From: Paludibacter jiangxiensis
GTDB taxonomy: Bacteria > Bacteroidota > Bacteroidia > Bacteroidales > Paludibacteraceae
Direction: 5' to 3'
Assembly (NCBI GenBank): GCA_945870155.1
Contig: CAMBSB010000035.1
Location: 1-36,511 of the forward strand
DNA length: 36,511 bases
Shown one piece after another: positions 25,201 to 36,079 of the stretch; position 1 is the first letter of the stretch, and every line of letters starts with the position of its first letter. The position numbers and the translations under genes are program-made. Below the pieces are notes generated by a model. It was not told the origin of the DNA and ran no database searches. It worked only from the letters and a program-made list of their open reading frames with translations.

Positions 25201-26518
25201 CAGCAATTGCGATAGCGTAAAACTCTACAACGATGCAGTGGATTCAGTCTATTTGGGTAAAAAGAAAAACAACGGCATTGGAACACATTTCACATGGGAA
25301 AATCGGGACATTCGCTACAATGTGCTTCGCGCTGTGGGATATTTTGGTGGAAAAGAGGTAGCAGAAGATGTGGTGGTACTGAACAATCTGGAAAAAGCGC
25401 CGCATTTTAAAATGCTTTATTTTGATAAAGAGAATTCTTTTTACAATGATGAAAGAATTTCATGGCAACCTGAAACCGCCAGAAAAATTAAAGCTAATCA
25501 TAACTACAACTATCTCTATCGCCTAAACTGCGGTGGCGACGAATACAAAGACCAGTTCGGGCAAACATGGCTAAAAGACGACAGCACTTTTTCGCGTTCG
25601 TGGGCAGCCGATTTCAAGGAACTGAATCCGTATCTGGCAAGTCAGCGCGTAACTTACGACCCAATACGTGGCACAAAAGATTGGTCGCTGTTTGGCAATT
25701 TCCGCTTCAGTCGACACAAGCTAAACTTTAGCTTTCCGCTTCCGGATGGAAACTACCGCGTGGAACTTTACTTTACCGAACCGTGGCATGGAACAGGCAG
25801 TAGCGAAAAAACCGACTGCGAGGGACTGCGGATTTTTGATGTGGCAATTAACGATTCGGTTGTGTTGAATGATTTGGATATTTGGGCAGAAAGCGGACAT
25901 GATGGAGCATTGAAAAAAGTGGTTTATGCTACCGTAAAAGGTGGAAAACTGGTGATTTCATTCCCCGAAGTAAAAGCCGGACAAGCAATTATCTCGGCTA
26001 TTGCCATTGCCTCTTCTGATAAAAATGTACAAATAATACAAGCAAAACAAACTGATTGGTCGTGGAGGGAAGCCGAAAAAAATGTTTTGGAGAAAACGCC
26101 AAAAGAAATGCTTCCCGAAGATAAAAATGCACGTGTAAGCACTACTTACGAAGCTGAAAAAGCTATTTTGAAAGGTAATTTCGAAAAAATAATCGTGAAA
26201 AACAAAGAAGGAATTCGATTTGGAAAAGGTATCAATAATTCTATTCAGTGGACTATCAACACCGGATTAGCACAGATATATGCTTTGCGATTTAATTATA
26301 TGAATACAACAGTTAAGCCAATTAAAGCTCATTTCCAAATATTTACGTCGAATGGTATACTGCTGAAAGACGATGAAATTACTTTTTCTGAAACCCCTGA
26401 TAAGTGGAAACAAATAAGTACCACGACCGGATCTTATATTAATGCCGGTAAATATTTTGTGCGAATAACAGGCGAAAATATTGACGGATTAAGTTTTGAA
26501 TCGCTCGAGGTTCAGTAA
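22274..26518 (+). CDS. Two-catalytic-domain glycosidase: beta-propeller (GH137/GH43-like) fused to GH2, with malectin and CBM-like domains
   Basis: The 1414-residue product has a signal peptide (MRKIYLLIFIFLAPFLSAQ). Residues about 45-370 form a five-bladed-propeller-like domain (DCPTVFQKDGKWFMTYVVY, then repeated WYDW/YVMFYFS strands); candidate acids include Glu158 (IGGEN) and Glu243 (LKGERIGIAL). Residues about 385-960 are GH2, with acid/base Glu775 in MWGLQNES and nucleophile Glu845 in LLNGEYGAW. A malectin-like domain (about 1080-1245, YRLNCGGDEYKDQFG) and a CBM6/35-like C-terminus (YEAEKAIL) follow. I recall the same propeller-GH2 order in the B. thetaiotaomicron RG-II enzyme BT0996 (GH137 beta-L-arabinofuranosidase plus GH2 beta-glucuronidase); a GH43-GH2 fusion is the alternative. 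Residues ISPLSLRKGSGGEV after the signal are encoded by a palindromic repeat. Confidence 0.78.
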   Translation: MRKIYLLIFIFLAPFLSAQISPLSLRKGSGGEVFQSRMSEIYEQVKTPHKYGLVVAPTTNNYKIDCPTVFQKDGKWFMTYVVYNGKTGTDGRGYETWLAESDDLLHWTTMGRILSFKEGTWDQSQRGGFPALPDMTWGGSYELQSWKGKYWMTYIGGENSGYEKGPLSIGLAWTLKKNLGKTVEWESFEKPILSSKDKDAQWFEKLTQYKSTIYWDKKKTLGAPFVMFYNAGGVHPETGLKGERIGIALSKDLKKWKRYAGNPVFGHEIQGMITGDAQIQQFGDLYVMFYFSAFNTNKPYKAYNTFACSYDLIHWYDWQGDDLIIPSKPYDDLFAHKSYVINHNGVVYHFYCAVNTHDQRGIAVATSKPMGRSEVRFPEQEIKERRTLVNLNQDWKTWMNKDTFKVDIPHNWDDYYGYRQLTHGNLHGTATYTKTFTAPIIEINKRTFLRFEGVGTYARVMLNGKNYGRFLSRRTTFTIDVSNEIKSGTTNQLTVVAEHPEMISDMPWVCGGCSSEWGFSEGSQPLGIFRPVVLEITDNVRIEPFGVHIWHNDKADSVFIDTELKNYAAEKVQIEFVSKLNNEDGQAVFRLAEKVTLNANETRIIRQSSPITNPIRWSSEKPYLYKLASMIKRENNITTDEITTSFGVRTISWPVKRKDNDGRFFLNDKPTFINGTCEYEHQFGQPHAFSNEQIISRVKQIQSAGFNAFRDAHQPHNLEYQHLLDDKGILYWTQFSAHVWYDTPEFRNNFKTLLRQWVKEHRNSPSVIMWGLQNESVLPTDFAEECCSIIREMDPTARNMRVITTCNGGTGTDWDVVQNWSGTYGGNIENYGKELSQKNQLLNGEYGAWRSLGFHTETTEFDPSGLWTEGRATQLLEKKIKLAESVKDSVCGQFQWIFSSHDNPGRRQPDEAHRVIDKVGPFNYKGLVSPWEEPTDAYYMYRANYVSAKTDPMVYIVSHTWPNRFTKRTRATIEVYSNCDSVKLYNDAVDSVYLGKKKNNGIGTHFTWENRDIRYNVLRAVGYFGGKEVAEDVVVLNNLEKAPHFKMLYFDKENSFYNDERISWQPETARKIKANHNYNYLYRLNCGGDEYKDQFGQTWLKDDSTFSRSWAADFKELNPYLASQRVTYDPIRGTKDWSLFGNFRFSRHKLNFSFPLPDGNYRVELYFTEPWHGTGSSEKTDCEGLRIFDVAINDSVVLNDLDIWAESGHDGALKKVVYATVKGGKLVISFPEVKAGQAIISAIAIASSDKNVQIIQAKQTDWSWREAEKNVLEKTPKEMLPEDKNARVSTTYEAEKAILKGNFEKIIVKNKEGIRFGKGINNSIQWTINTGLAQIYALRFNYMNTTVKPIKAHFQIFTSNGILLKDDEITFSETPDKWKQISTTTGSYINAGKYFVRITGENIDGLSFESLEVQ
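22335..22370. repeat. Palindromic repeat inside the coding region of the propeller-GH2 enzyme
   Basis: CTCCTCTCTCCCTAAGAAAA then GGGAGTGGGGGTGAAG has complementary CTCCC/GGGAG arms (stem CTCCC at 22342-22346 with GGGAG at 22355-22359). It is in frame directly after the predicted signal peptidase site and encodes SPLSLRKGSGGE. Confidence 0.7.
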
Positions 26519-26589
26519 TTAGTGATTACAAAAAACAAAAAACACAGTCTTTCTATCAGCATAACTAATAATTATTTTAATTTTTTGCA

Positions 26590-26597
26590 TAATTTTG
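26590..26597 (+). promoter_or_regulatory. -7 box of the CotH gene
   Basis: TAATTTTG matches TAnnTTTG and lies 26 bases before the ATG at 26624, giving a leader of about 20 bases. This supports the downstream start over the ATG-less upstream extension. Confidence 0.45.
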
Positions 26598-26623
26598 CAA
26601 TTTACAATAACCATCTAATATAT

Positions 26624-29317
26624 ATGAAATTAGGATATAAACTGCGCATTTTTATAACTTTTGTACTATTCTCAAATATTATCAATGCACAAAGCAATAA
26701 AATTCTAATCACGGAATTTATGGCTATTAACTCTAATGGCATAATGGATGAGAATCTTGAACATTCCGATTGGTTGGAAATTTTCAACAACACCGATAGT
26801 CCTATCAATTTAGCTGGTTGGTATTTAACCGACGATGCAAATGTTCCTACTAAATGGACTTTTCCCTCAATAATTATTCAAAAAAATGCTTATTTAGTTG
26901 TGTTTGCTTCGGATAAGAACCGAATTGACCCCACAAAAAACCTGCATACCAACTTTAAACTTTCAGGTTCGGGTGAATATTTAGGAATTATTGAGCCAGA
27001 TTTAACGGTTTCACACGCCTATTCTCCTATATTCCCTGCACAACGACAAGATGTTTCGTTTGGTTATTTTCAAGGTCAACAAGTTTATTTCTCTACAGCT
27101 ACACCCGGACAGGAAAACGTGGGTGGAAGTTTGCCTTTTTCGCCTAATTTCAGTAGCAAACGAGGCTTTTACAATACTCCATTTGATGTTACTTTATCTT
27201 TACCCGGAGGCGATGGTCAAATATATTATACAACTAACGGTGCCCGACCTTCCAAAACAACCGGATCACTTTACACTACACCAATTCGCATTTCAACAAC
27301 AACTCCACTCAGCGCAGTGTCAATCAATTCGGCCGGTGTAAGCAGTTCAATTGTTACAAATACTTACATTTTTTTAACCGATGTGCTTAAACAACCCAAA
27401 ACTCCGGCGGGTTACCCAACCGACTGGAAAGAATCTACAGAGAGTTCATCCATTCCTTCAGATTACGAAATGGACACCCGTGTAACTACTGCTACAGCTT
27501 ACAAGGATAAAATAATTGGTTCTTTTCAATCATTGCCTACCATGAATATCGTTACCGATATTGGTAATTTATTTTCGAATGTTGAAAACACATTAACCGG
27601 AGGTATTTATATTTTCACAGGTTTGCCACACAGCGAAAGTAAAGTCTGGGAAAGACCAACTTCGGTGGAGTATTTTGATCCGAAAACCGGAAAAGAATTT
27701 CAATTGACCTGCCGTTTAAAATTGCATGGAGGGAACAGTCGACGACCCAGTAATAGCCCAAAACATGGTTTTGAACTGACTTTCAAATCTTCTTATGGTC
27801 CTTCAAAGTTGAACTTTGATATTCTTGACGAAAAAAACACAACCAAAGAGTTTAATTCATTGGTGTTGAGAGCAGGTTATAATTACACCTGGGTAAAAAA
27901 TTCGGCCTTGCAACAAGCTCCAGCACAATACATTCAGGATTCTTGGGCAAAAACCACACAGTTGGATATGGGACAACTTTCGTCACATGAAACTTTTGTA
28001 CATCTTTATTTAAATGGTTTATATTGGGGACTTTACAATATCTCAGAGGAAATAAACAATGATTTTCTTAAATCTTATTTGGGTGGAAACGAAGAAGATT
28101 ATGATGTGGTGAAAGAAAAAGAAACAACAACGCCTACTGACGGTACCATGGTTGCATGGAATTCATTTAAATCGCAAATTACAGGAGTTGAAACCAATGT
28201 AAATTATCAGAAAATACAGGGAAAAAACGCCGATGGCACTGTTAATTCTGCTTTTCAAAAACTGTTAGATGTTGATAATTACATTGATTATATGCTAATA
28301 AATTATTATATAGGTAATGGTGATTGGGATGCCAATAACTGGACAGTAGGTAGAAATAGAATAACAAATGATGCAGGATTTAAATTTTTTGTTTGGGATG
28401 CCGAAACATCTATGACATCCTTAACCGAAAATAAAATTATTACCGGATCAGCCGGCAATCCTGCCGCTTTTATGCAGTATTTAAAGAAAAATGCTGATTT
28501 TAAAGTAGCTATTGCCGATAGAATTAAGAAACATCTGCTCGATGCTGGCGGAGCATTAACACCTGCTAAAAATATGGAACGTTACAATAAATTAGCCGAC
28601 GAAGTTGAACAAGCCATGATTTGCGAATCGGCGCGCTGGAGCGATTGGTATACTCCCTATACTCCATACACTTTAAACGACCATTGGTTGCCGCGAAAGG
28701 CTGATTTATTAGCCAATTATTTCCCTCAACGAACCGATGTTTTATTGTCGCAATTGAAAACAGCAAGTCTCTATCCTGGTGTTAATGCACCGGTATTAAG
28801 TCATGCAGGTGGTGATATGACCACTGCAATTAATTTGGGAATGACAACTAATTCAGGAACAATTTATTATACAACTGATGGAACAGACCCCCGCACAGCC
28901 ATAACCGGAACTGTAGGTGTCAATACAAAAACCTATACATCGGCAATTAGCATAAATTCTAATACAACAATCAAAGCCCGTGCAAAAACTTCTACAGAAT
29001 GGTCGGCCCTTTCTGAAGCAATATTTACCTACACCAATGCAATACAAACGCCTTTAGTTGAAATGCTTGCAAGTTCATCATATCCAAATCCATTCAGCAT
29101 ATCAACAAAAATTCAATTAACCATACCTTATGAAAGCGATTTGCAAGTTGATATTTACAACATCGATGGCAGCTTGGTAAAACAATTGTTTAAAGGAAAA
29201 GCCAATAGCGGAGTAAATCAGTTTGACTGGATACCAACTAATACATCAAAAGGCGTATATATTTGCCAAATTAATTTTGAAGGTAAAAAAACATATTTGA
29301 AATTGGTAAGAAGATAA
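26624..29317 (+). CDS. T9SS-exported CotH-kinase protein with lamin-tail and chitobiase C-terminal-like domains
   Basis: From the ATG at 26624 (MKLGYKLRIFITFVLFSNII, signal peptide ending near INAQ) the protein has 897 residues. Order: a lamin-tail domain (about 25-140, KILITEFMAINSNG then DWLEIFNN and LAGWYLTDD); a CHB_HEX_C-type domain (about 180-250, GQIYYTTNGARPS); a CotH kinase-like domain (about 300-670, LKLHGGNSRRPS, LVLRAGYNY, YLNGLYWGLYNISEE, FFVWDAETSM); a second GTIYYTTDGTDPR domain (about 730-810); and a type IX sorting domain (SSYPNPFSISTKIQ to YLKLVRR). CotH proteins can phosphorylate proteins in spore formers; here it is probably surface-anchored or secreted and may act on or bind extracellular glycan. 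It ends the plus-strand block. Confidence 0.88.
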   Translation: MKLGYKLRIFITFVLFSNIINAQSNKILITEFMAINSNGIMDENLEHSDWLEIFNNTDSPINLAGWYLTDDANVPTKWTFPSIIIQKNAYLVVFASDKNRIDPTKNLHTNFKLSGSGEYLGIIEPDLTVSHAYSPIFPAQRQDVSFGYFQGQQVYFSTATPGQENVGGSLPFSPNFSSKRGFYNTPFDVTLSLPGGDGQIYYTTNGARPSKTTGSLYTTPIRISTTTPLSAVSINSAGVSSSIVTNTYIFLTDVLKQPKTPAGYPTDWKESTESSSIPSDYEMDTRVTTATAYKDKIIGSFQSLPTMNIVTDIGNLFSNVENTLTGGIYIFTGLPHSESKVWERPTSVEYFDPKTGKEFQLTCRLKLHGGNSRRPSNSPKHGFELTFKSSYGPSKLNFDILDEKNTTKEFNSLVLRAGYNYTWVKNSALQQAPAQYIQDSWAKTTQLDMGQLSSHETFVHLYLNGLYWGLYNISEEINNDFLKSYLGGNEEDYDVVKEKETTTPTDGTMVAWNSFKSQITGVETNVNYQKIQGKNADGTVNSAFQKLLDVDNYIDYMLINYYIGNGDWDANNWTVGRNRITNDAGFKFFVWDAETSMTSLTENKIITGSAGNPAAFMQYLKKNADFKVAIADRIKKHLLDAGGALTPAKNMERYNKLADEVEQAMICESARWSDWYTPYTPYTLNDHWLPRKADLLANYFPQRTDVLLSQLKTASLYPGVNAPVLSHAGGDMTTAINLGMTTNSGTIYYTTDGTDPRTAITGTVGVNTKTYTSAISINSNTTIKARAKTSTEWSALSEAIFTYTNAIQTPLVEMLASSSYPNPFSISTKIQLTIPYESDLQVDIYNIDGSLVKQLFKGKANSGVNQFDWIPTNTSKGVYICQINFEGKKTYLKLVRR

Positions 29318-29611
29318 TTTAGAGATAAAAAACAAGAACAATCAATTTAACGAATCATTTGCCTAGTTACATCATTACCCGCTTTGTTAAAAAATTCGGT
29401 AACAGGCAATGATTATGGTTTGCCAATTAAGCCTGTAAACTCGCAGGTAGAAACATTTACTTCTGAAAATCGCAACCAAAGGCGGCTTCCATTTTCGACT
29501 AAGTGTTGTTGGAAATAATTAAAGCAAAAATTGTGTTTTATGCTTTTTCATTTTACAAATTTATAACTTTCCCAAAGTTCAATACTTTAGGAAAGTTAAG
29601 TTTTTAAAAAA
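29318..29611. other. Convergent intergenic region
   Basis: No gene is supported. An imperfect inverted repeat pairs AATCATTTGCCTAGTTAC (29353-29370) with GTAACAGGCAATGATT (29399-29414), with two single-base bulges. A plus-strand frame reads NSVTGNDYGLPIKPVNSQVE and a little further without a start codon, perhaps a gene remnant that I cannot identify. Confidence 0.5.
29565..29597. terminator. Hairpin between convergent CotH and GH3 genes
   Basis: AACTTTCCCAAAGT and ACTTTAGGAAAGTT pair over 14 bases with one mismatch around TCAAT. A T-rich run follows shortly on the plus strand (AAGTTTTTAAA), and the hairpin lies 15 bases beyond the GH3 stop on the minus strand, consistent with a bidirectional terminator. 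Confidence 0.5.
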
Positions 29612-32260
29612 TCAATTATTGACCAAAAATTTTTCACCCACTACTTTCACCTGACTTACAACTACGTTTTTGTTGGCTATTGAAACTACGTCCGGTTGTT
29701 TTCCACCTACTGAAATCAGTACTTTACCGGTTTCAACCACAGGGTTATTATTAGCATCACGGGCAGCAAATTGATCGGGAGTAAGTTCAAATTCAACTGT
29801 TTGCGTTTCGCCTGCTTTCAAATATATGCGTTTGAAGCCTTGCAATGATCGTACTGCTTTTTGAAGTTTACTATAAGGTAACGAAACGTATAATTGCACA
29901 ACTTCGTCGCCATCAATTTTACCCGTATTGGTTACATTTACAGCAATTTTAATTCTTTCACCGGTTTTGATTTCGGCTGTAATATTTTTCAACGCATATT
30001 CAAAAGTGGTGTAACTTAATCCATAACCGAATTCGTACAAAGGTTTGTCTTCGAAATAACGGTAAGTTTTTCCCTTCATATTGTACACGTCAAATGCAGG
30101 TATCTGATTGATATTCTTGTAGAAAGTTAGCGGCAATCGTCCCGAAGGATTGTAATCACCAAAAAGGATGTCGGCAATGGCTGTTCCGCCGGCCTGACCC
30201 GGATACCAAGCTTCGAGGATGGCTGGAATATTGTCAGCTTCCCAGTTGAATGCTACCGCACTACCGTTTAACAACACCAATACAGTTGGTTTTCCGATCT
30301 TCTGAATTTCGCGTATCAATTCGGTCTGACTGGCTGGCAGTTGAATATCCAAACGGTCGCCGTGATCAAAACCGGGCACTTTCACCTTCATTTCTTCACC
30401 TTCGAGCGATGGGCTTAAACCCATGCAAAGCACTACCACATCGGAGTTTTTTGCTAATTCTACAGCTTCTTCTTTCAGTTTTGGATTTGGAACATCCCAA
30501 ACCAAGCGAGCTGTGGCAAATTCAGTATTGTTTTGAGGATAATCAAATTGAATTTCATACTTTTTTCCGGCTTCCAGTTCTATAAATTCATATTCGTTGC
30601 GTGGGCTGTGATCGCTCGGACGACCATGAATAAACAATTTCCCATCAATAAAAATATCAAATCCATTGAATGCTTCTGCTCCGATAGCGTATTTTCCGGT
30701 TAATGGCGGTACAAGAACTGTTTTCCACCGAACCGAAAACGAATCGGGCTGCATGTCGTTGAACGGTGCTTTTGACCACCAAACAAAGTCCAGTTTTTCA
30801 TCAATTCGTTTATGTTTTAATTTGCCCTTAAAGTTTTTACCAGCAAAATACTCTCCTTTTAAACCATTCTTTTTCAGCGACTTATCAGTAAAAAAATATT
30901 TGGGCGAAATGGCTGTGAGACAAGGCAATTCATCAGCCAAGCGGCAACCCTGTGCATAATTTACCACTGCATTTGGCAGCTTAGCAACAATTCCTTTCAA
31001 TGGAGTAATACCATTGGAAGGAAAACCATTATAATTTCCAAGCAGAATTTCGCGGTTATCTGCATTTGGTCCAATCACAGCTACACGTTTCACATCTTTT
31101 GAAAATGGAAGCGTATTATCAGCATTTTTCAACAAAACCATAGATTTGTGAGCCGATTCCAATGCGACTTCCTTATGTTGCTGACAATCCACTACCGAAA
31201 GTGGAATTTGTGCATATTTCACTTTGTCGTTCGGATCGAACTGCCCGAGTTTCATACGTGCCATAATCAATCGTTTCACCGAAATATTGATTTCAGCCTC
31301 TGTAACAAGTCCTTGTTTTACAGCATTTAACAAACTTCTGGCATAAACGCTTCCGCAATTTAAATCCGTTCCCGCTTTTACAGCCATTGCCGAAGCCTGT
31401 TCGGGTGTTGCAACAATATTATGCGCTTTTTTCTCATAAAAATCCTGTATAGCTCCACAGTCTGAAACGATATAGCCCTGAAAATTCCAGTTATTTCGCA
31501 AAATATTTTCCAAAAACTTACTTCCACAACAAGGCGCACCGTTCAATCGTTGGTAAGCACACATCACAGAATAAGCGCCACCTTCCTCGACAGTACGTTT
31601 GAAATGAGGCAAATAAGTTTCGGCCAAATCGTAGTCACTGGGCCAAACATCAGCCGAATGGCGGGTAGATTCCGGTCCGCTGTGCACTGCAAAATGTTTC
31701 ACAGTTGCCACCAATTTCATATAACGAGGATCGTTTCCCTGCAAACCTTTGATAAAGGGAATGGCTACTTCGGCTGTCAGATAAGGATCTTCGCCGTAAG
31801 TTTCCATGCCACGTCCCCAGCGTGGATCACGAAAGATATTGATATTCGGAGTCCAGAAAGTTAGTCCCTGATAAATTCCACGTTTGCCCTGACGTTGGTA
31901 ATCGTTGTATTTTGCCCGGGCTTCGTCCGAAATTACATTCGCAACTGAAAACATCAAATCCTTGTCCCACATGGCTGCCATGCCGATAGCTTCAGGGAAA
32001 ACGGTTGCCAAACCCGAGCGTGCCACACCGTGAAGACATTCGTTCCACCAGTTGTAAGCAGAAATTCCCAAGCGATTAACAGCCGGAGAATCAAAACGCA
32101 TAAGTTCTGTTTTTTCTTCAATGGTCAATCGGGAAACTAAATCGTTGGTACGCTTCTCAAAACTTAATGTTGTATCTTTCCATGGATCAATTGCTTGTAA
32201 TGGAGAAACTATTGTTAATAAAACGATAGTTGTGAAAAAAAATAGTTTTGTGCTTTTCAT
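29612..32260 (-). CDS. Secreted GH3 glycosidase with PA14 insert
   Basis: The ATG at 32260 (MKSTKLFFFTTIVLLTIVSP) gives 882 residues with a signal peptide; a TTG twelve bases upstream is a poorer start. The GH3 barrel opens with LSFEKRTNDLVSRLTIEEK, the nucleophile Asp267 lies in GYIVSDCGAI, and KHFAVHSGPESTRH is the conserved substrate-binding region. The C-terminal GH3 domain is interrupted by a PA14 domain (about 463-590, LKGEYFAGKNFKGK onward), then GLSPSLEGEEM and a fibronectin-III-like end. GH3 members of this architecture are exo-acting beta-glucosidases, beta-xylosidases or alpha-L-arabinofuranosidases. The gene follows a truncated sensor remnant and probably shares its promoter. The exact sugar is unknown. 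Confidence 0.9.
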   Translation of the reverse strand: MKSTKLFFFTTIVLLTIVSPLQAIDPWKDTTLSFEKRTNDLVSRLTIEEKTELMRFDSPAVNRLGISAYNWWNECLHGVARSGLATVFPEAIGMAAMWDKDLMFSVANVISDEARAKYNDYQRQGKRGIYQGLTFWTPNINIFRDPRWGRGMETYGEDPYLTAEVAIPFIKGLQGNDPRYMKLVATVKHFAVHSGPESTRHSADVWPSDYDLAETYLPHFKRTVEEGGAYSVMCAYQRLNGAPCCGSKFLENILRNNWNFQGYIVSDCGAIQDFYEKKAHNIVATPEQASAMAVKAGTDLNCGSVYARSLLNAVKQGLVTEAEINISVKRLIMARMKLGQFDPNDKVKYAQIPLSVVDCQQHKEVALESAHKSMVLLKNADNTLPFSKDVKRVAVIGPNADNREILLGNYNGFPSNGITPLKGIVAKLPNAVVNYAQGCRLADELPCLTAISPKYFFTDKSLKKNGLKGEYFAGKNFKGKLKHKRIDEKLDFVWWSKAPFNDMQPDSFSVRWKTVLVPPLTGKYAIGAEAFNGFDIFIDGKLFIHGRPSDHSPRNEYEFIELEAGKKYEIQFDYPQNNTEFATARLVWDVPNPKLKEEAVELAKNSDVVVLCMGLSPSLEGEEMKVKVPGFDHGDRLDIQLPASQTELIREIQKIGKPTVLVLLNGSAVAFNWEADNIPAILEAWYPGQAGGTAIADILFGDYNPSGRLPLTFYKNINQIPAFDVYNMKGKTYRYFEDKPLYEFGYGLSYTTFEYALKNITAEIKTGERIKIAVNVTNTGKIDGDEVVQLYVSLPYSKLQKAVRSLQGFKRIYLKAGETQTVEFELTPDQFAARDANNNPVVETGKVLISVGGKQPDVVSIANKNVVVSQVKVVGEKFLVNN

Positions 32261-32276
32261 TTGTTTTGACAATTTA

Positions 32277-32531
32277 TTAAATATTTTTTATGTTGGCAAA
32301 TAACTTTGTAGAAATGTTTTTATCATTTCTGTAAGTCATAAATTTTACGCCATCATATTTATTCAGTCCATCTTCTGTGGCTATCCAGATAAAGTTGCGC
32401 GAATCCTGAAATATTGTATTTATAAGGCTGTTTGACAACTCATTATCTGTTGAAAACAGTTTCCCGGTTTGAGCTGTTATTGAAGTTATTATTCCTGAAA
32501 TATAAAGCAGGACTAACATGAATTTCTTCAT
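32277..32531 (-). pseudogene. Truncated N-terminus of a hybrid two-component sensor
   Basis: This 84-residue frame begins with a signal peptide (MKKFMLVLLYISGIITSITA) and continues LSNSLINTIFQDSRNFIWIA then TEDGLNKYDGVKFMTYRND, the first propeller repeat of Bacteroidetes hybrid two-component (HTCS) or related sensors. Intact HTCS proteins are roughly 1300 residues with sensor, kinase, receiver and AraC-type output domains. Here a stop follows after the first repeat, and the GH3 gene begins 16 bases later, so everything else is missing. It is most simply the relic of a local regulator deleted when GH3 was joined here. Expression as a small exported peptide cannot be excluded. Confidence 0.8.
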
Positions 32532-32573
32532 ATATTAATACTTTGATTTACTGTGGTTAAGTGATATTTGCGA

Positions 32574-32581
32574 CAAAAGTA
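32574..32581 (-). promoter_or_regulatory. -7 box upstream of the sensor remnant and GH3
   Basis: Minus-strand TACTTTTG exactly matches TAnnTTTG and lies 42 bases before the remnant's ATG at 32531. The promoter of the lost sensor may now drive GH3. Confidence 0.5.
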
Positions 32582-32767
32582 CAAAAAAATAATCAACAGG
32601 AATTTAGTAAAATGACGAATTAATATTTATTTCGTAACTTGCAGAATTGTAAATATTTAAATTAGCTTTTACACTCAGATACAGTATTTATTTTATTTTT
32701 TCAATAAATTCTGTTTTTGAGTACATCTCAGCCTTTTTTGCGTCTCAATTTCACTAATTAGTTTTAA

Positions 32768-35993
<3,226 letters not shown>

Positions 35994-36045
35994 AACAGTT
36001 CTTCGATCATAAACAAATATTAAATATCTATATATACTAATCAAA

Positions 36046-36075
36046 ATTTCCCTTTAGGGGATAAAGGGGTCATTT
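36046..36075. repeat. Palindromic repeat, right member of an inverted pair
   Basis: AAATTTCCCTTTAGGGGATA then AAGGGGTCAT is in the opposite orientation to 35969-35993. The pair frames the gap between the GH2 gene and the aldolase-family ATG at 36080, as the pair 6992-7096 does before the rhamnosidase. Confidence 0.75.
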
Positions 36076-36079
36076 TTAT

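Noticed and set aside
29384-29512. Frame reading NSVTGNDYGLPIKPVNSQVE in the convergent gap
   Set aside because: It has no start codon and I cannot match it to a family; noted only as a possible gene remnant.
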